64,000 nt of DNA from Kaistia algarum (GTDB lineage Bacteria > Pseudomonadota > Alphaproteobacteria > Rhizobiales > Kaistiaceae): contig NZ_JAPKNJ010000001.1 of assembly GCF_026343945.1 (NCBI RefSeq), forward strand, positions 1,488,001-1,552,000. The letters are read 5' to 3'. The position numbers and the translations under genes are program-made. Positions 1-8,212 of the stretch are shown here, in pieces. Under the pieces are notes generated by a model. It was given only the letters and a program-made list of their open reading frames with translations. It did no database searches and had not been told where the DNA came from. Positions within the stretch are counted from its first letter, which is position 1. The number at the start of each line of letters is the position of its first letter.

Positions 1-881
1 TGCTGCCGGATACGGTGCTGTTGTTTGGCCAGACGGCTATGCCGCGCGAGCGGCTCGACCGGGCGCCCCATCTGAAGGCGATCTTCAACGTCGAGAGCAA
101 TTTCCTGCCGAATGTCGACTATCAGGCCTGCGTGGAGCGCAACATCCCGGTGCTCTCGCCCGGCTCAGCCTTCGCCGCGCCGGTGGCGGAAGCGGCGCTC
201 GGCATGGCGATTGACCTTGCCCGAGGCATCACCGAGGCAGACCGCGACTTCCGCGCCGGGCGCGAGAAATACGGGCTCGAGGCGAACACAAAGACCTTCC
301 GCCTGATGGGCGCCCCGGTCGGGCTGATCGGCTTCGGCGATCTCGGCAAGAGCCTTCGCGAGCTGATCCGCCCGTTCAAGAACCGCGTCGCCGTCTATGA
401 TCCCTGGCTGCCGGACGAGATCATCCGCCGCCATGATTGCGAGCCGGGCAGCCTCGATGAAGTGCTGTCGACCTCGAAGGTCATCTTTGTCTTTGCCGGC
501 ATCACCAGCGAGAATCAGGGCCTGATCGACGCCCGCGCTTTCGCCAAGATGCAGAAGGGTACGGCCTTCCTGCTGATGAGCCGCGCCGCGATCGTCGATT
601 TCCCGTCCATGCTGGACGCGATCCGCTCAGGCCATATCAGCGCGGCGGTCGACGTGTTTCCCGAGGAGCCTGTGCCGGCGGACGATCCGGTGCGTCGCCT
701 CCCCGGCATCCTCCTCTCCGCCCACCGCACCGGCGGCACGACCGACGCGCTCTTCGCCATCGGCCGCATGACCGTCGCCGACGCGGAACTGATCATGAAG
801 GGCCTGCCGCCGCAGCTCTGCCGCAAGGCCGATCCCGCCATCGCCAGCCGCCTGCGATCCAAGCCGGTCAGCATGACCTGA
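1..881 (+). CDS. D-2-hydroxyacid dehydrogenase, NAD-binding (5' end cut by window)
   Basis: Member of the D-isomer-specific 2-hydroxyacid dehydrogenase family (phosphoglycerate/glyoxylate dehydrogenase relatives), cytosolic NAD(P)-dependent oxidoreductases. The frame is open to the first base, so the true start is probably outside the window; a GTG at 15 is the first internal candidate. Seen: a Rossmann motif GLIGFGDLGKS about 100 residues in, then the family's catalytic Arg (SRAAIVD), Glu (FPEEP) and His (LSAHRTGG) in the right order. The substrate cannot be told from sequence. The convergent neighbour is a ribitol-dehydrogenase-like SDR, so a sugar or polyol acid pathway extending upstream is a reasonable inference. 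A strong hairpin follows the stop codon. Confidence 0.88.
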   Translation, partial: LPDTVLLFGQTAMPRERLDRAPHLKAIFNVESNFLPNVDYQACVERNIPVLSPGSAFAAPVAEAALGMAIDLARGITEADRDFRAGREKYGLEANTKTFRLMGAPVGLIGFGDLGKSLRELIRPFKNRVAVYDPWLPDEIIRRHDCEPGSLDEVLSTSKVIFVFAGITSENQGLIDARAFAKMQKGTAFLLMSRAAIVDFPSMLDAIRSGHISAAVDVFPEEPVPADDPVRRLPGILLSAHRTGGTTDALFAIGRMTVADAELIMKGLPPQLCRKADPAIASRLRSKPVSMT

Positions 882-900
882 GACAGACGCTTTCAGCCGA

Positions 901-924
901 TAGGCCGGGCAGGGTCCCGGCCTA
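901..924. terminator. Perfect 9-bp hairpin between convergent genes
   Basis: TAGGCCGGG (901-909) and CCCGGCCTA (916-924) pair perfectly around a 6-nt loop. It sits between the hydroxyacid dehydrogenase stop (881) and the 3' end of the convergent SDR gene (965), the expected place for a bidirectional terminator. There is no clear T-run on either side, so intrinsic termination is inferred from position and stem strength only. Confidence 0.6.
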
Positions 925-964
925 GGCACGCCGCGCCATTGAAATGCTGCGCAGAGAGGCTGCG

Positions 965-1693
965 CTAGACGTCGAAATTGGTCGGCAGCACGATCATGTC
1001 GTGGATCGTGACGTTGCGCGGGCGGCTGAGAATGAACAGAACAGCGGCAGCGACCTCGGATGGTTCGATGAGCGCTCCATCATCAATCGCAGCCTGAAGC
1101 CGCTCCGGCTGCCAGTCAGCGAGCAGAGCCGAATTCACAGGCCCCGGCGAGACTTGCGACACGCGGACGCCGTGACGATTGACCTGGCGGCGGGTCGTCT
1201 GCGTGAAGCAGGTGATGGCCCATTTCGAAGCGGAATAGACCGGCTCCGGCTTGATGGCAGAATGGCCCGCCACGGAGCATGTCACGACGATGTCGCCACC
1301 GCCCCGCTCGATCATGTGCGGCAAGACGGCATGCACGTTCTTGATCACGACATTGACGTTGAGGTTCAGCATCCGATCGATCGTGGCGGCGTCTGTGTCC
1401 ACGAGATCGCCGCCGATATAGGTTCCGGCGTTGCAATGGAAGATATCGATCCGACCGGTCTTCGCCAGGATCTGAGGCACCAAGGCGTCGCACTGCTCCG
1501 TGTCGAGAAGATCAGTTACCTGCGCGATGGCCTTGCCGTTCCACTTCGATGTCAGCGACGCCAGAGCGGCTTCGTTGCGATCGACCATGACCACGGTCGC
1601 GCCGGCACTCATCAAGGTCTCGGCCGTGGCGAGCCCGATGCCGGAACCCGCCCCCGTGATGACGGCAATCTTTCCCTCGAGTTCATTGGCCAT
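965..1693 (-). CDS. SDR oxidoreductase, ribitol 2-dehydrogenase-like
   Basis: Classical short-chain dehydrogenase of 242 residues. Seen: N-terminal cofactor motif TGAGSGIG, the NAG motif in FHCNAGTYIGG, catalytic Ser (TCSVAG) and the YSASK active site. The stretches GRIDIFHCNAG, TTRRQVNRHGVRV and the C-terminal VLPTNFDV resemble ribitol 2-dehydrogenase (ribitol to D-ribulose, NAD-linked) as I remember that family, so a polyol substrate is likely but unproven. A longer reading begins at 1759, but ATG 1693 is chosen because GGGAGG lies 7-12 bases upstream of it and the SDR fold starts there. The upstream gene on the same strand (metallophosphoesterase) ends 90 bases away and looks functionally unrelated. 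Confidence 0.87.
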   Translation of the reverse strand: MANELEGKIAVITGAGSGIGLATAETLMSAGATVVMVDRNEAALASLTSKWNGKAIAQVTDLLDTEQCDALVPQILAKTGRIDIFHCNAGTYIGGDLVDTDAATIDRMLNLNVNVVIKNVHAVLPHMIERGGGDIVVTCSVAGHSAIKPEPVYSASKWAITCFTQTTRRQVNRHGVRVSQVSPGPVNSALLADWQPERLQAAIDDGALIEPSEVAAAVLFILSRPRNVTIHDMIVLPTNFDV

Positions 1694-1783
1694 TTTCGTT
1701 CCTCCCTGAACGTCGTCAGACGATGGTTTAGCCGCCGTCGATAGCCGAGGCGCATGCAATCGTCCGCCGCATCCGCATGTGAT

Positions 1784-3541
1784 TCACGGCAAGACTGGAG
1801 ATGCACGCTCGCCGGGCAGGTCGATCCGGTCCGGCTTCAGAAGGGCGATACGACCGCCGGGACGAACTTCGAAATTGTGGACGTAAAAGTACGTGTCGTC
1901 GCTGTCCCGGGCATTCATGACCGGCGACGGCGCCGAGACGATGAGCAGCCCGCCGCAGGTTCCGATCCAGTCGACATGGCGATGGCCATGCATCATCACC
2001 GCGCGGCCGGCCACGCCGAGCATGCGGCGCACGAACCATGTGCCATTGGCGAGCGCTGTGCCGACGCGCTCGGACAGGCTCTTGGCCGCGCGCGGATATT
2101 CGACGACGTGATGATGCAGCGACAGCACCCAGCCGGCATCGGGGAAGTCCGCGATCACGCTTTCCACGGCGCGCGTCTGGTCGCGCGAGACGAGGCCGAG
2201 CGCGTTGGTGAAGGAGAAATGCGACTCGGCATTCGAATTGACGAGAATGACGCCGAGACCATCCGGCGTGGATGGCGGCAGCACCATCGGGTAGGCCGCC
2301 GTCCACAAATTCTCCAGCCGGATCGAAACACCGACGGCGCCGCTGTCGACAAAATGCTCGATGTCGCTCCGGTATTTCTCCATCAGCTCGGCGAGCGGGG
2401 GCCCGAGGTGCTGCGTTTCAGCATCGACGATGCGAACCCGGTCCCCCTGCAGCCTGGCAAAGGTCGATAGCGCGCGGAGCTGCCGCAGCCGCCGGTTCGG
2501 ACTGGTCGGCAGGTCGAGGCGGGCCGGATTGGCGCGATCGACGATGTTGAGATCGTGATTGCCGGGAATGGCGACGAGGCGTTCGACGAGCTGTGGATAG
2601 GGCTCCAGCTGATCGAGAAATTCCGCCCATTCCGACGAGCGGCCCGCATCGGTGACATCGCCGCTGACGAGCAGCACGTCGATGGGCTGCTCGCGGTCGA
2701 GGCGGTCGATCGTCGCAAGGGCGCGTTGCAGCCGCGCATTGCCGCTCGGACCGACCCGGCCGCTCTCGATGCGGAAGCCATAGCGTTCGCCGACGATGTG
2801 AATGTCCGAGAGATGCACGACGCGCCAGACGCGCGCGCCCGGCGTCCGGGTCGCAAAGGCGTCGAGATCGCGCGGCTGCGGCATCAGCGCGTCGGCCGTA
2901 CCCCACGCCAGGGCTGCGATCGCGACATAGATCGACAGCACGACGATGGAATTGAAGATCGCCACCATGATGACATGCGACGAGAAATGCAGGTCGGCCA
3001 GTGTGCCGGTCCAGCGCGCATAGGGCCAGGCCTGACGCGCCAGCCAGATCGAGAACAGGCAGACGAGCAGTCCGGCCAGCGCCGCGCTCCAGGAGCGGCT
3101 GCGATCGCGCGCATTCTGGCTCATGCCGGAGGGCAGGATGCGTTCCACGAGATGGCGCAGCACCTCGCGCGCCAGCGCATAGCCCGGCTGGACGGCGAGC
3201 GCGTTCAGCGACCAGAAATTGGTTTCCATCAGCCGCCAGAGACGCCGTCCGCCCCACCAGCCCACGAAACCCAGCACAATGAGGATCAGCGGCGGACCGA
3301 AGCCCGTGTAGAGCACGAAGGCCTGGGCCGAAACGGATTGCAACCAGATCGAGACCAGGAAGGGAGCGAGGCCGACCACCAGCACGGGAAGGCCGATCAG
3401 AAGCGTCCAGGCAACGAGCAGCTTCGGGAAACTGATCTCGGCGAGCAGGCTGCCGGCGAGCGAGATCAGCGTCCGACTCTTGGTACTCGACGCATCGTCT
3501 TCAAGGTCACCGTCGCGTGGATCGACGATCGGCCGCATCAT
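1784..3541 (-). CDS. Membrane-anchored metallophosphoesterase
   Basis: A 585-residue protein with an N-terminal membrane region and a C-terminal calcineurin-like phosphoesterase domain. Seen: about four hydrophobic segments (roughly residues 40-68, 74-98, 154-172, 185-210), then the metal-binding motifs in order: LSDIHI near residue 247, SGDVTD, PGNHDLN, HHHVVEY and HGHRH. All metal ligands expected for a dinuclear site are present, so it should hydrolyse a phosphoester at the membrane face. The reading frame runs on to 4378 but only into the shadow of the divergent gene; ATGATG at 3536-3541 preceded by GGGAGA gives the start. It is divergent from a MurJ-like flippase across 255 bases; the substrate is unknown. 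The N-terminal region matches nothing I recognise. Confidence 0.85.
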   Translation of the reverse strand: MMRPIVDPRDGDLEDDASSTKSRTLISLAGSLLAEISFPKLLVAWTLLIGLPVLVVGLAPFLVSIWLQSVSAQAFVLYTGFGPPLILIVLGFVGWWGGRRLWRLMETNFWSLNALAVQPGYALAREVLRHLVERILPSGMSQNARDRSRSWSAALAGLLVCLFSIWLARQAWPYARWTGTLADLHFSSHVIMVAIFNSIVVLSIYVAIAALAWGTADALMPQPRDLDAFATRTPGARVWRVVHLSDIHIVGERYGFRIESGRVGPSGNARLQRALATIDRLDREQPIDVLLVSGDVTDAGRSSEWAEFLDQLEPYPQLVERLVAIPGNHDLNIVDRANPARLDLPTSPNRRLRQLRALSTFARLQGDRVRIVDAETQHLGPPLAELMEKYRSDIEHFVDSGAVGVSIRLENLWTAAYPMVLPPSTPDGLGVILVNSNAESHFSFTNALGLVSRDQTRAVESVIADFPDAGWVLSLHHHVVEYPRAAKSLSERVGTALANGTWFVRRMLGVAGRAVMMHGHRHVDWIGTCGGLLIVSAPSPVMNARDSDDTYFYVHNFEVRPGGRIALLKPDRIDLPGERASPVLP

Positions 3542-3796
3542 CCGTCTCCCGATTTCCAGAGGTCGCTGGTTCCTCGTAAGGATTCCCAGCGGCCTCGGGG
3601 CGACCCTAAGCGAAAACCGCGCCGGTGGAAGCGTCCAAATCGCGACGGTATGTCGCCAATCCCCTGCCATGGGGTCCCGGATCCGATCGGGGCTTGCGGA
3701 GCGGGTGCCGTTCGGTGAATACCGGCTGGCCCGCTGCTTGCCGGTTCTCGCTGGTTCTTGGCCCGCTCCGGACCCGTTCGTGAAGAGGAAGCCTCC

Positions 3797-5437
3797 TTGG
3801 CCGATACGCCGCCGAGCCAACGCCCCCCGAGCCACGCCCGCACGGTCGGTATCGCCTCGGCGATCTGGGGCGCCTCGATCTTCCTCTCCCGCATCATGGG
3901 CCTGGTCCGCGAGCAGATCATCGGCCGGACTCTGGGCGCGAGCCGACAAGCCGATCTCTATTTCGCTTCCTTCACCCTGCCCGACTTCCTGAACTATCTG
4001 CTCGCCGCCGGCGCGCTCTCGATCGTCTTCATCCCGATCTTCCTCAAATACCTCCAGGCGGGCGACCAGTGTCGTGGCTGGGAGGCGTTCAGCGTCATCG
4101 CCAATTTCATCCTCGTCGTGGGAACGCTCGGCATCGCCCTGATGATGATTTTCGCGCGGCCGCTCGCCGAGATCATCGCTCCGGGATTCACCGCGCCGGC
4201 CGAGATCGAAACGCTGGTGCGGCTGATGCGCATCATCCTGCCGGCGCAATTCTTCCATGTGCTCGGCGGCCTGCTCTCGGCCTCGCTCATGGCGCAGGAC
4301 CGGCACGCCCTGCCAGCCATCGCGCCGCTGGTCTATTCCGGCTGCATCATCGCGGGCGGGCTCTTCGGAGCCTATCATCCCGAGCTTGGTGCCGAGGGCT
4401 TCGCCTGGGGCGTGCTGGCCGGCTCGATCCTCGGCCCGTTCGGCCTACCGCTCTATGGGTGCCTGCGGACCCATATGCGCTGGTTCCCGATCTTCTCGTT
4501 CAAGAACGAGGATCTGCGGCGCTATCTGGTGCTGTCGCTGCCGATCATGGTTGGCTTCTCGATCGTCGTCGTCGACGAATGGATCGTGAAGAACCAGGCG
4601 TCCTATCTGGCGGCCGGCGCGCTCTCCTATCTTCAATATGGCCGCACGCTGATGAAGGTGCCGATCGGCGTCTTCGGCATGGCGGCGGGCGTCGCCTCCT
4701 ATCCGACCATCTCGCGCATGGTCGCGGCCGGCGACGTCGTCGAAGCCTACCGGGTTCTAGCCCGCGCCGTTCGGCTGATGCTGGTCGCGATCTTGGGCGC
4801 GCAAGTCTGCCTGACCTTGGCCGGCTTCGAGGCGGTTTATGTGATCTGGGGCCTGTTCGGCAGCCGCTTCACCGCGGCTGATGCGCAGGCCACTTCGGGC
4901 GTGCTGGTGTTCCTCAGCCTCGGGCTCGGCGGCTGGGCGGCGCAGACGGTGATCAGCCGCGGCTTCTACGCCCTCGGCAGCACCTGGCTGCCGACCCTGG
5001 TCGGCACGGGGATCACCATCGCTATGATCCCGCTTTATGTCGTCCTGCGCATCCATTTCGGCGCCGACGGTCTCGCCGTCGCGAGCTCGATGGCGATCCT
5101 CGTCTATGTCTTCCTGCTGGGTTGGCTGCAGCGCCGTCGCTTCGACCGCGAGGCGGCGGAGCGGGGAACATCGCTTTCCGGCGTTCCCGGCATGCTGTCG
5201 GCGGCGCTTCGCCTGGCGGGGGCCGCCGCCATCGCCATCGGCGGCGGCTGGGCGATCCGCCTGGCGCTGCTCACGGTTCTGCCCGGGGTCGACGCCGTGT
5301 CGCTGCTGGGGCGCGGCGCTGTCCTCTGCGGCGCCGGGCTCGGCATCTATGCGCTCGCCGCGCGGCTCTTCGGCGTGAGCGAACTCGCCGATCTCGCCAC
5401 GATGCTCACCCGCAGGCTGCGCCGAAAGAGGGCTTAG
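3797..5437 (+). CDS. murJ: MurJ-like lipid II flippase family protein
   Basis: A 546-residue polytopic inner-membrane protein of the MOP/MVF superfamily with about 14 hydrophobic segments. Seen: the family-typical opening SRIMGLVREQIIGRTLG followed by ADLYFASFTLPDFLN and the LSIVFIPIF segment, plus internal GALSYLQYGRTLMKVPIGVFG. MurJ flips undecaprenyl-linked peptidoglycan precursors across the membrane; this sequence is divergent from the usual alphaproteobacterial MurJ, so it may be a paralogue for another lipid-linked sugar. The frame is open from TTG 3758; TTG 3797 is preferred because GAAGAGGAAG lies just upstream. The neighbour across the divergent promoter is a membrane metallophosphoesterase, which would suit a lipid-phosphate related role (inference). 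Convergent with the UspA gene, 8 bases away. Confidence 0.8.
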   Translation: MADTPPSQRPPSHARTVGIASAIWGASIFLSRIMGLVREQIIGRTLGASRQADLYFASFTLPDFLNYLLAAGALSIVFIPIFLKYLQAGDQCRGWEAFSVIANFILVVGTLGIALMMIFARPLAEIIAPGFTAPAEIETLVRLMRIILPAQFFHVLGGLLSASLMAQDRHALPAIAPLVYSGCIIAGGLFGAYHPELGAEGFAWGVLAGSILGPFGLPLYGCLRTHMRWFPIFSFKNEDLRRYLVLSLPIMVGFSIVVVDEWIVKNQASYLAAGALSYLQYGRTLMKVPIGVFGMAAGVASYPTISRMVAAGDVVEAYRVLARAVRLMLVAILGAQVCLTLAGFEAVYVIWGLFGSRFTAADAQATSGVLVFLSLGLGGWAAQTVISRGFYALGSTWLPTLVGTGITIAMIPLYVVLRIHFGADGLAVASSMAILVYVFLLGWLQRRRFDREAAERGTSLSGVPGMLSAALRLAGAAAIAIGGGWAIRLALLTVLPGVDAVSLLGRGAVLCGAGLGIYALAARLFGVSELADLATMLTRRLRRKRA

Positions 5438-5445
5438 ATCCCGCC

Positions 5446-6222
5446 TCAGTGCGAGACGAGGATGGGCACAAGCATCTGATGCACCAGCGTATTGCTGGCG
5501 CCGCCGAACAGATCCTCGCCAAGGCGTGAATGGCCATAGGCGCCGGCGACGACGAGATCCACCTCAAGCAGCGCCGCGCGTTGCAGAAGCTCGTCACCGA
5601 TCGTCATCTCGAAAGTCGGCATCGTGTCGAATGTAGCGGACAGCCCATGGCGCGCGAGATGGGCGATCAGCCGCTCCGCCTTGGCCGCGCCATCCCCGCC
5701 GAGCGAAACGATGTGGATCGTCTCGCCGCCCTTCAGCAACGGAAGCGCATCATGCAGCGCGCGGGAAGCCTGCGGACTGCCATCCCAGGCGACGAGAACG
5801 CGCGAGAAGGGCGGCGGCGCCAGGCGGCTGATCGGCAGGCCGAGGATCGGCCGCCCGCAGGAACGTACGATCTCCTCGATGCGGAAGCCCTGTGGATCCG
5901 GGCCAATATCGTCCGGCGAGCCGAGCCCGATCAGGGCCAGATCGCAGTAGCGGATCTGCTCGGCAATATCCGCGGCCAGAGGCCTGTCGCCAAGGATCCA
6001 GGCGCCGGTCAGGTGTCTGAGGCCGAGCTGTCGATCGAATTCCTGATGGACCGCCTCGGCGATGTCCTGAGGCGAGCCTTCGAGGTTCATCCCGACGGTC
6101 GGCGAGGCGTAGTAGCCCACGAGATGGGCCGCATGCTGCTCGGCGAGGTCGAACGCATATTGCATGCGCTCACGTCCGGTTTCCGACATGTCGATGCTGA
6201 CGAGAAGCGACTTGATGCTCAC
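5446..6222 (-). CDS. Tandem-domain universal stress protein (UspA family)
   Basis: A 258-residue cytosolic protein with two UspA-type domains. Seen: domain 1 begins SLLVSIDMSETGR and domain 2 begins near residue 138 with VLVAWDGSPQASRAL; the second ends with the ATP-binding signature GAYGHSRLGEDLFGGASN, while the first has only a reduced LIGLGSP version. Tandem UspA proteins act in stress and low-oxygen survival in alphaproteobacteria. Start at ATG 6222. A TTGAC-N4-GTCAA palindrome of the FNR/FixK type lies about 145 bases upstream (6361-6374), supporting control by oxygen. Convergent with the MurJ-like gene. Confidence 0.9.
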   Translation of the reverse strand: MSIKSLLVSIDMSETGRERMQYAFDLAEQHAAHLVGYYASPTVGMNLEGSPQDIAEAVHQEFDRQLGLRHLTGAWILGDRPLAADIAEQIRYCDLALIGLGSPDDIGPDPQGFRIEEIVRSCGRPILGLPISRLAPPPFSRVLVAWDGSPQASRALHDALPLLKGGETIHIVSLGGDGAAKAERLIAHLARHGLSATFDTMPTFEMTIGDELLQRAALLEVDLVVAGAYGHSRLGEDLFGGASNTLVHQMLVPILVSH

Positions 6223-6604
6223 GATGTCTACCCCGCGGCCTGATCCTTACAGGGTGCCCGGCAGATCGACGCCCTCATGCGCCTTGATGGCGTGCCAACC
6301 CGGCTCCGCCCTGCCGCCCCTCCTCGCCATGACGATAGAGCAGCCAAGCCAATCAGGGCCTTGACCTGCGTCAATCACGCGCGGCGCGCCGCCCCGGCGG
6401 CGGGCATTCCGAGATACCGGCCGACGCGCTTGGTACAGCCAGCGGTGGCAATACAACACTGGGACCACGGCGGCGTTCGCCAAGAAAAACCTCGTTCCGC
6501 ATGGCAACGATTCGCCGCTCTACGCAAACGCGCAGAGCTGTGCTATCGGCGATGTGCCCCTGGCTGCAATTTATAGTTCCGCAGCTTTGCCAACGAGAAT
6601 CGAA
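6223..6604. other. Divergent intergenic region uspA / opgG
   Basis: These 382 bases separate the UspA gene from the glucan biosynthesis gene. Short open frames here (for example 6247-6507 on the minus strand) have no recognisable motifs, poor start contexts and biased composition, and I do not call them. The only structured element seen is the FNR/FixK-like palindrome at 6361-6374, listed separately. Confidence 0.5.
6361..6374. promoter_or_regulatory. FNR/FixK-type box TTGAC-N4-GTCAA
   Basis: TTGACCTGCGTCAA is a perfect dyad with half sites TTGAC/GTCAA around CTGC. The FNR/FixK family binds TTGAT-N4-ATCAA, and in alphaproteobacteria the C/G variant at the fifth position is common (family knowledge). 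It lies between divergent uspA and opgG, centred about 145 bases from the uspA start codon and 237 from opgG. UspA genes are frequent targets of this regulator class, so uspA is the likelier target; that assignment is inference. Confidence 0.55.
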
Positions 6605-8185
6605 ATGATCCAACCGACCCGCCGCGACACCCTGCTCACGCTTCTCTCCGCCCTCGCCGCCTCCACCCTGCCCTCGCTCGGTCACGCCGCGCCTGCCGAT
6701 GAAGGCCTCGCCCTCGGCCCGGCGCAGCCCTTCTCGTTCGACCGGCTGAAGGCCATCGCCGAAGAAGCGGCGCGCCAGCCCTGGAAAGACGAGCGCTCAC
6801 CTTATGGCGCGATCCTCGACAAGATCGACTATGACAATTTCCAGGCGATCCAGTTCAACAAGGATTATTCGCTCTGGTCGGACGGAAAGGGCGGGGCGCC
6901 GGTCCAACTCTTCCATCTCGGCAAGTATTTCCAGGAGCCGTGCCTGATCCATGTCGTCGAAAACGGCGAGGCACGCGAGATTCTCTACCGCCAGCGCTAT
7001 TTCGACTTGCCCGCCAAGCATCCGGCGCGAGACCTTCCCGACGATATCGGCTTCTCCGGCTTCCGCGTCGAGGCGCCATCGCAAAAGACGGACTGGCTCG
7101 CCTTTCTGGGCGCCTCCTATTTCCGCTCCTCCGGCGCGCTCGACCAATATGGCCTCTCGGCGCGCGGCATTGCCATCGACACCGCCCTGCCCGACGCGCA
7201 GGAGGAATTCCCCCGCTTCTCGCAGTTCTGGCTGGAACGGACAGCCGGCGTCGAGAACGAAGTCATTATCTACTGCCTGCTCGACGGCCCCAGCATCACC
7301 GGCGCCTATCGCATGGTCGCCTCGAAGGACAAGGGCGCCGAAATCGACGTCGATTGCACGCTCTATCCGCGCAAGCCGATCCAGCGCCTCGGCGTCGCGC
7401 CGCTGACCTCGATGTACTGGTATTCGGAGACGGTGCGCCGCCGCGCCATCGACTGGCGGCCGGAAATCCATGACTCCGATGGCCTCGCCATGTGGACCGG
7501 CACGGGCGAGCGCATCTGGCGGCCGCTCAACGATCCGCCCTTCGTCTCGACCAACAGCTTTCTCGATGCGGACATTCGCGGCTTCGGGCTGCTGCAGCGC
7601 GACCGCAATTTCGACCACTATCAGGACGACGGCGTGTTCTACGATCGGCGGCCGAGCGTCTGGATCGAGCCCAAGGGAAAATGGGGCAAGGGCCAGATCC
7701 AACTGGTCGAGATCCCGACCGACCGCGAATATGACGACAACATCGTCGTCTACTGGGTTCCGGACAAGCCGGCGGTTCCCGGCGCGGCGCTCGATTTCTC
7801 CTATCGCATGTACTGGAACGCCGACGAGCCCTTCCCGGCGGATCTCGCCCGCGTCCAGGCGACCTATATCGGCGTCGGCGGCATTCCGGGCCAGCCACGC
7901 CCGCCGGGCAGCATCCGTTTCGTGATCGATTTCCGCGGCGGCAAGGCCGACAGCCTGAAGCGCGGCGACGGCACGCCCGAGATCACACTCTCGCGCGGCA
8001 AGGTCACCCTCGCCGACGCCTTCCCGGTCGTCGCCGGCGAGCCGGGCCTCTACCGCGCCTTCTTCGACACGGTCGTCGAGGGCGACGCCCCGCTCGACAT
8101 GCGCCTCTACGTCCGCGGCAAGGACGGCACCGCGCTGACGGAGACCTGGCTCTATCAGTATTTCCCGAAGCTCAGCCCGGTCTGA
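6605..8185 (+). CDS. opgG: Periplasmic glucan biosynthesis protein, OpgG/OpgD family
   Basis: A 526-residue secreted protein of the MdoG/OpgG family, which builds the branched beta-glucan backbone of osmoregulated periplasmic glucans. Seen: a twin-arginine-like leader (TRRDTLLTLLSALAAS, cleavage after GHA near residue 29), then the domain opening FSFDRLKAIAEEAARQPW and YDNFQAIQFNKDYSLW, and an Ig-like C-terminal part with RFVIDFRG. Length matches the family (about 500-550). The Tat-type leader points to the OpgD branch, although in alphaproteobacteria one gene often serves both roles. The frame opens earlier at 6554 but ATG 6605 is where the signal peptide starts. No opgH glucosyltransferase follows, which is unusual since opgG and opgH are often adjacent; opgH must be elsewhere if present. 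Confidence 0.87.
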   Translation: MIQPTRRDTLLTLLSALAASTLPSLGHAAPADEGLALGPAQPFSFDRLKAIAEEAARQPWKDERSPYGAILDKIDYDNFQAIQFNKDYSLWSDGKGGAPVQLFHLGKYFQEPCLIHVVENGEAREILYRQRYFDLPAKHPARDLPDDIGFSGFRVEAPSQKTDWLAFLGASYFRSSGALDQYGLSARGIAIDTALPDAQEEFPRFSQFWLERTAGVENEVIIYCLLDGPSITGAYRMVASKDKGAEIDVDCTLYPRKPIQRLGVAPLTSMYWYSETVRRRAIDWRPEIHDSDGLAMWTGTGERIWRPLNDPPFVSTNSFLDADIRGFGLLQRDRNFDHYQDDGVFYDRRPSVWIEPKGKWGKGQIQLVEIPTDREYDDNIVVYWVPDKPAVPGAALDFSYRMYWNADEPFPADLARVQATYIGVGGIPGQPRPPGSIRFVIDFRGGKADSLKRGDGTPEITLSRGKVTLADAFPVVAGEPGLYRAFFDTVVEGDAPLDMRLYVRGKDGTALTETWLYQYFPKLSPV

Positions 8186-8212
8186 GGCGCGGCGAAAGAT
8201 GCTGCCGGCCGG

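Noticed and set aside
3542..4378. 279-residue N-terminal extension of the metallophosphoesterase
   Set aside because: It would run antisense through the start of the MurJ-like gene and is a low-complexity Arg/Asp/Glu-rich sequence; a good start with GGGAGA exists at 3541.
6247..6507. 86-codon minus-strand frame between uspA and opgG
   Set aside because: No motif, no ribosome site, biased Arg/Gly composition; treated as non-coding.
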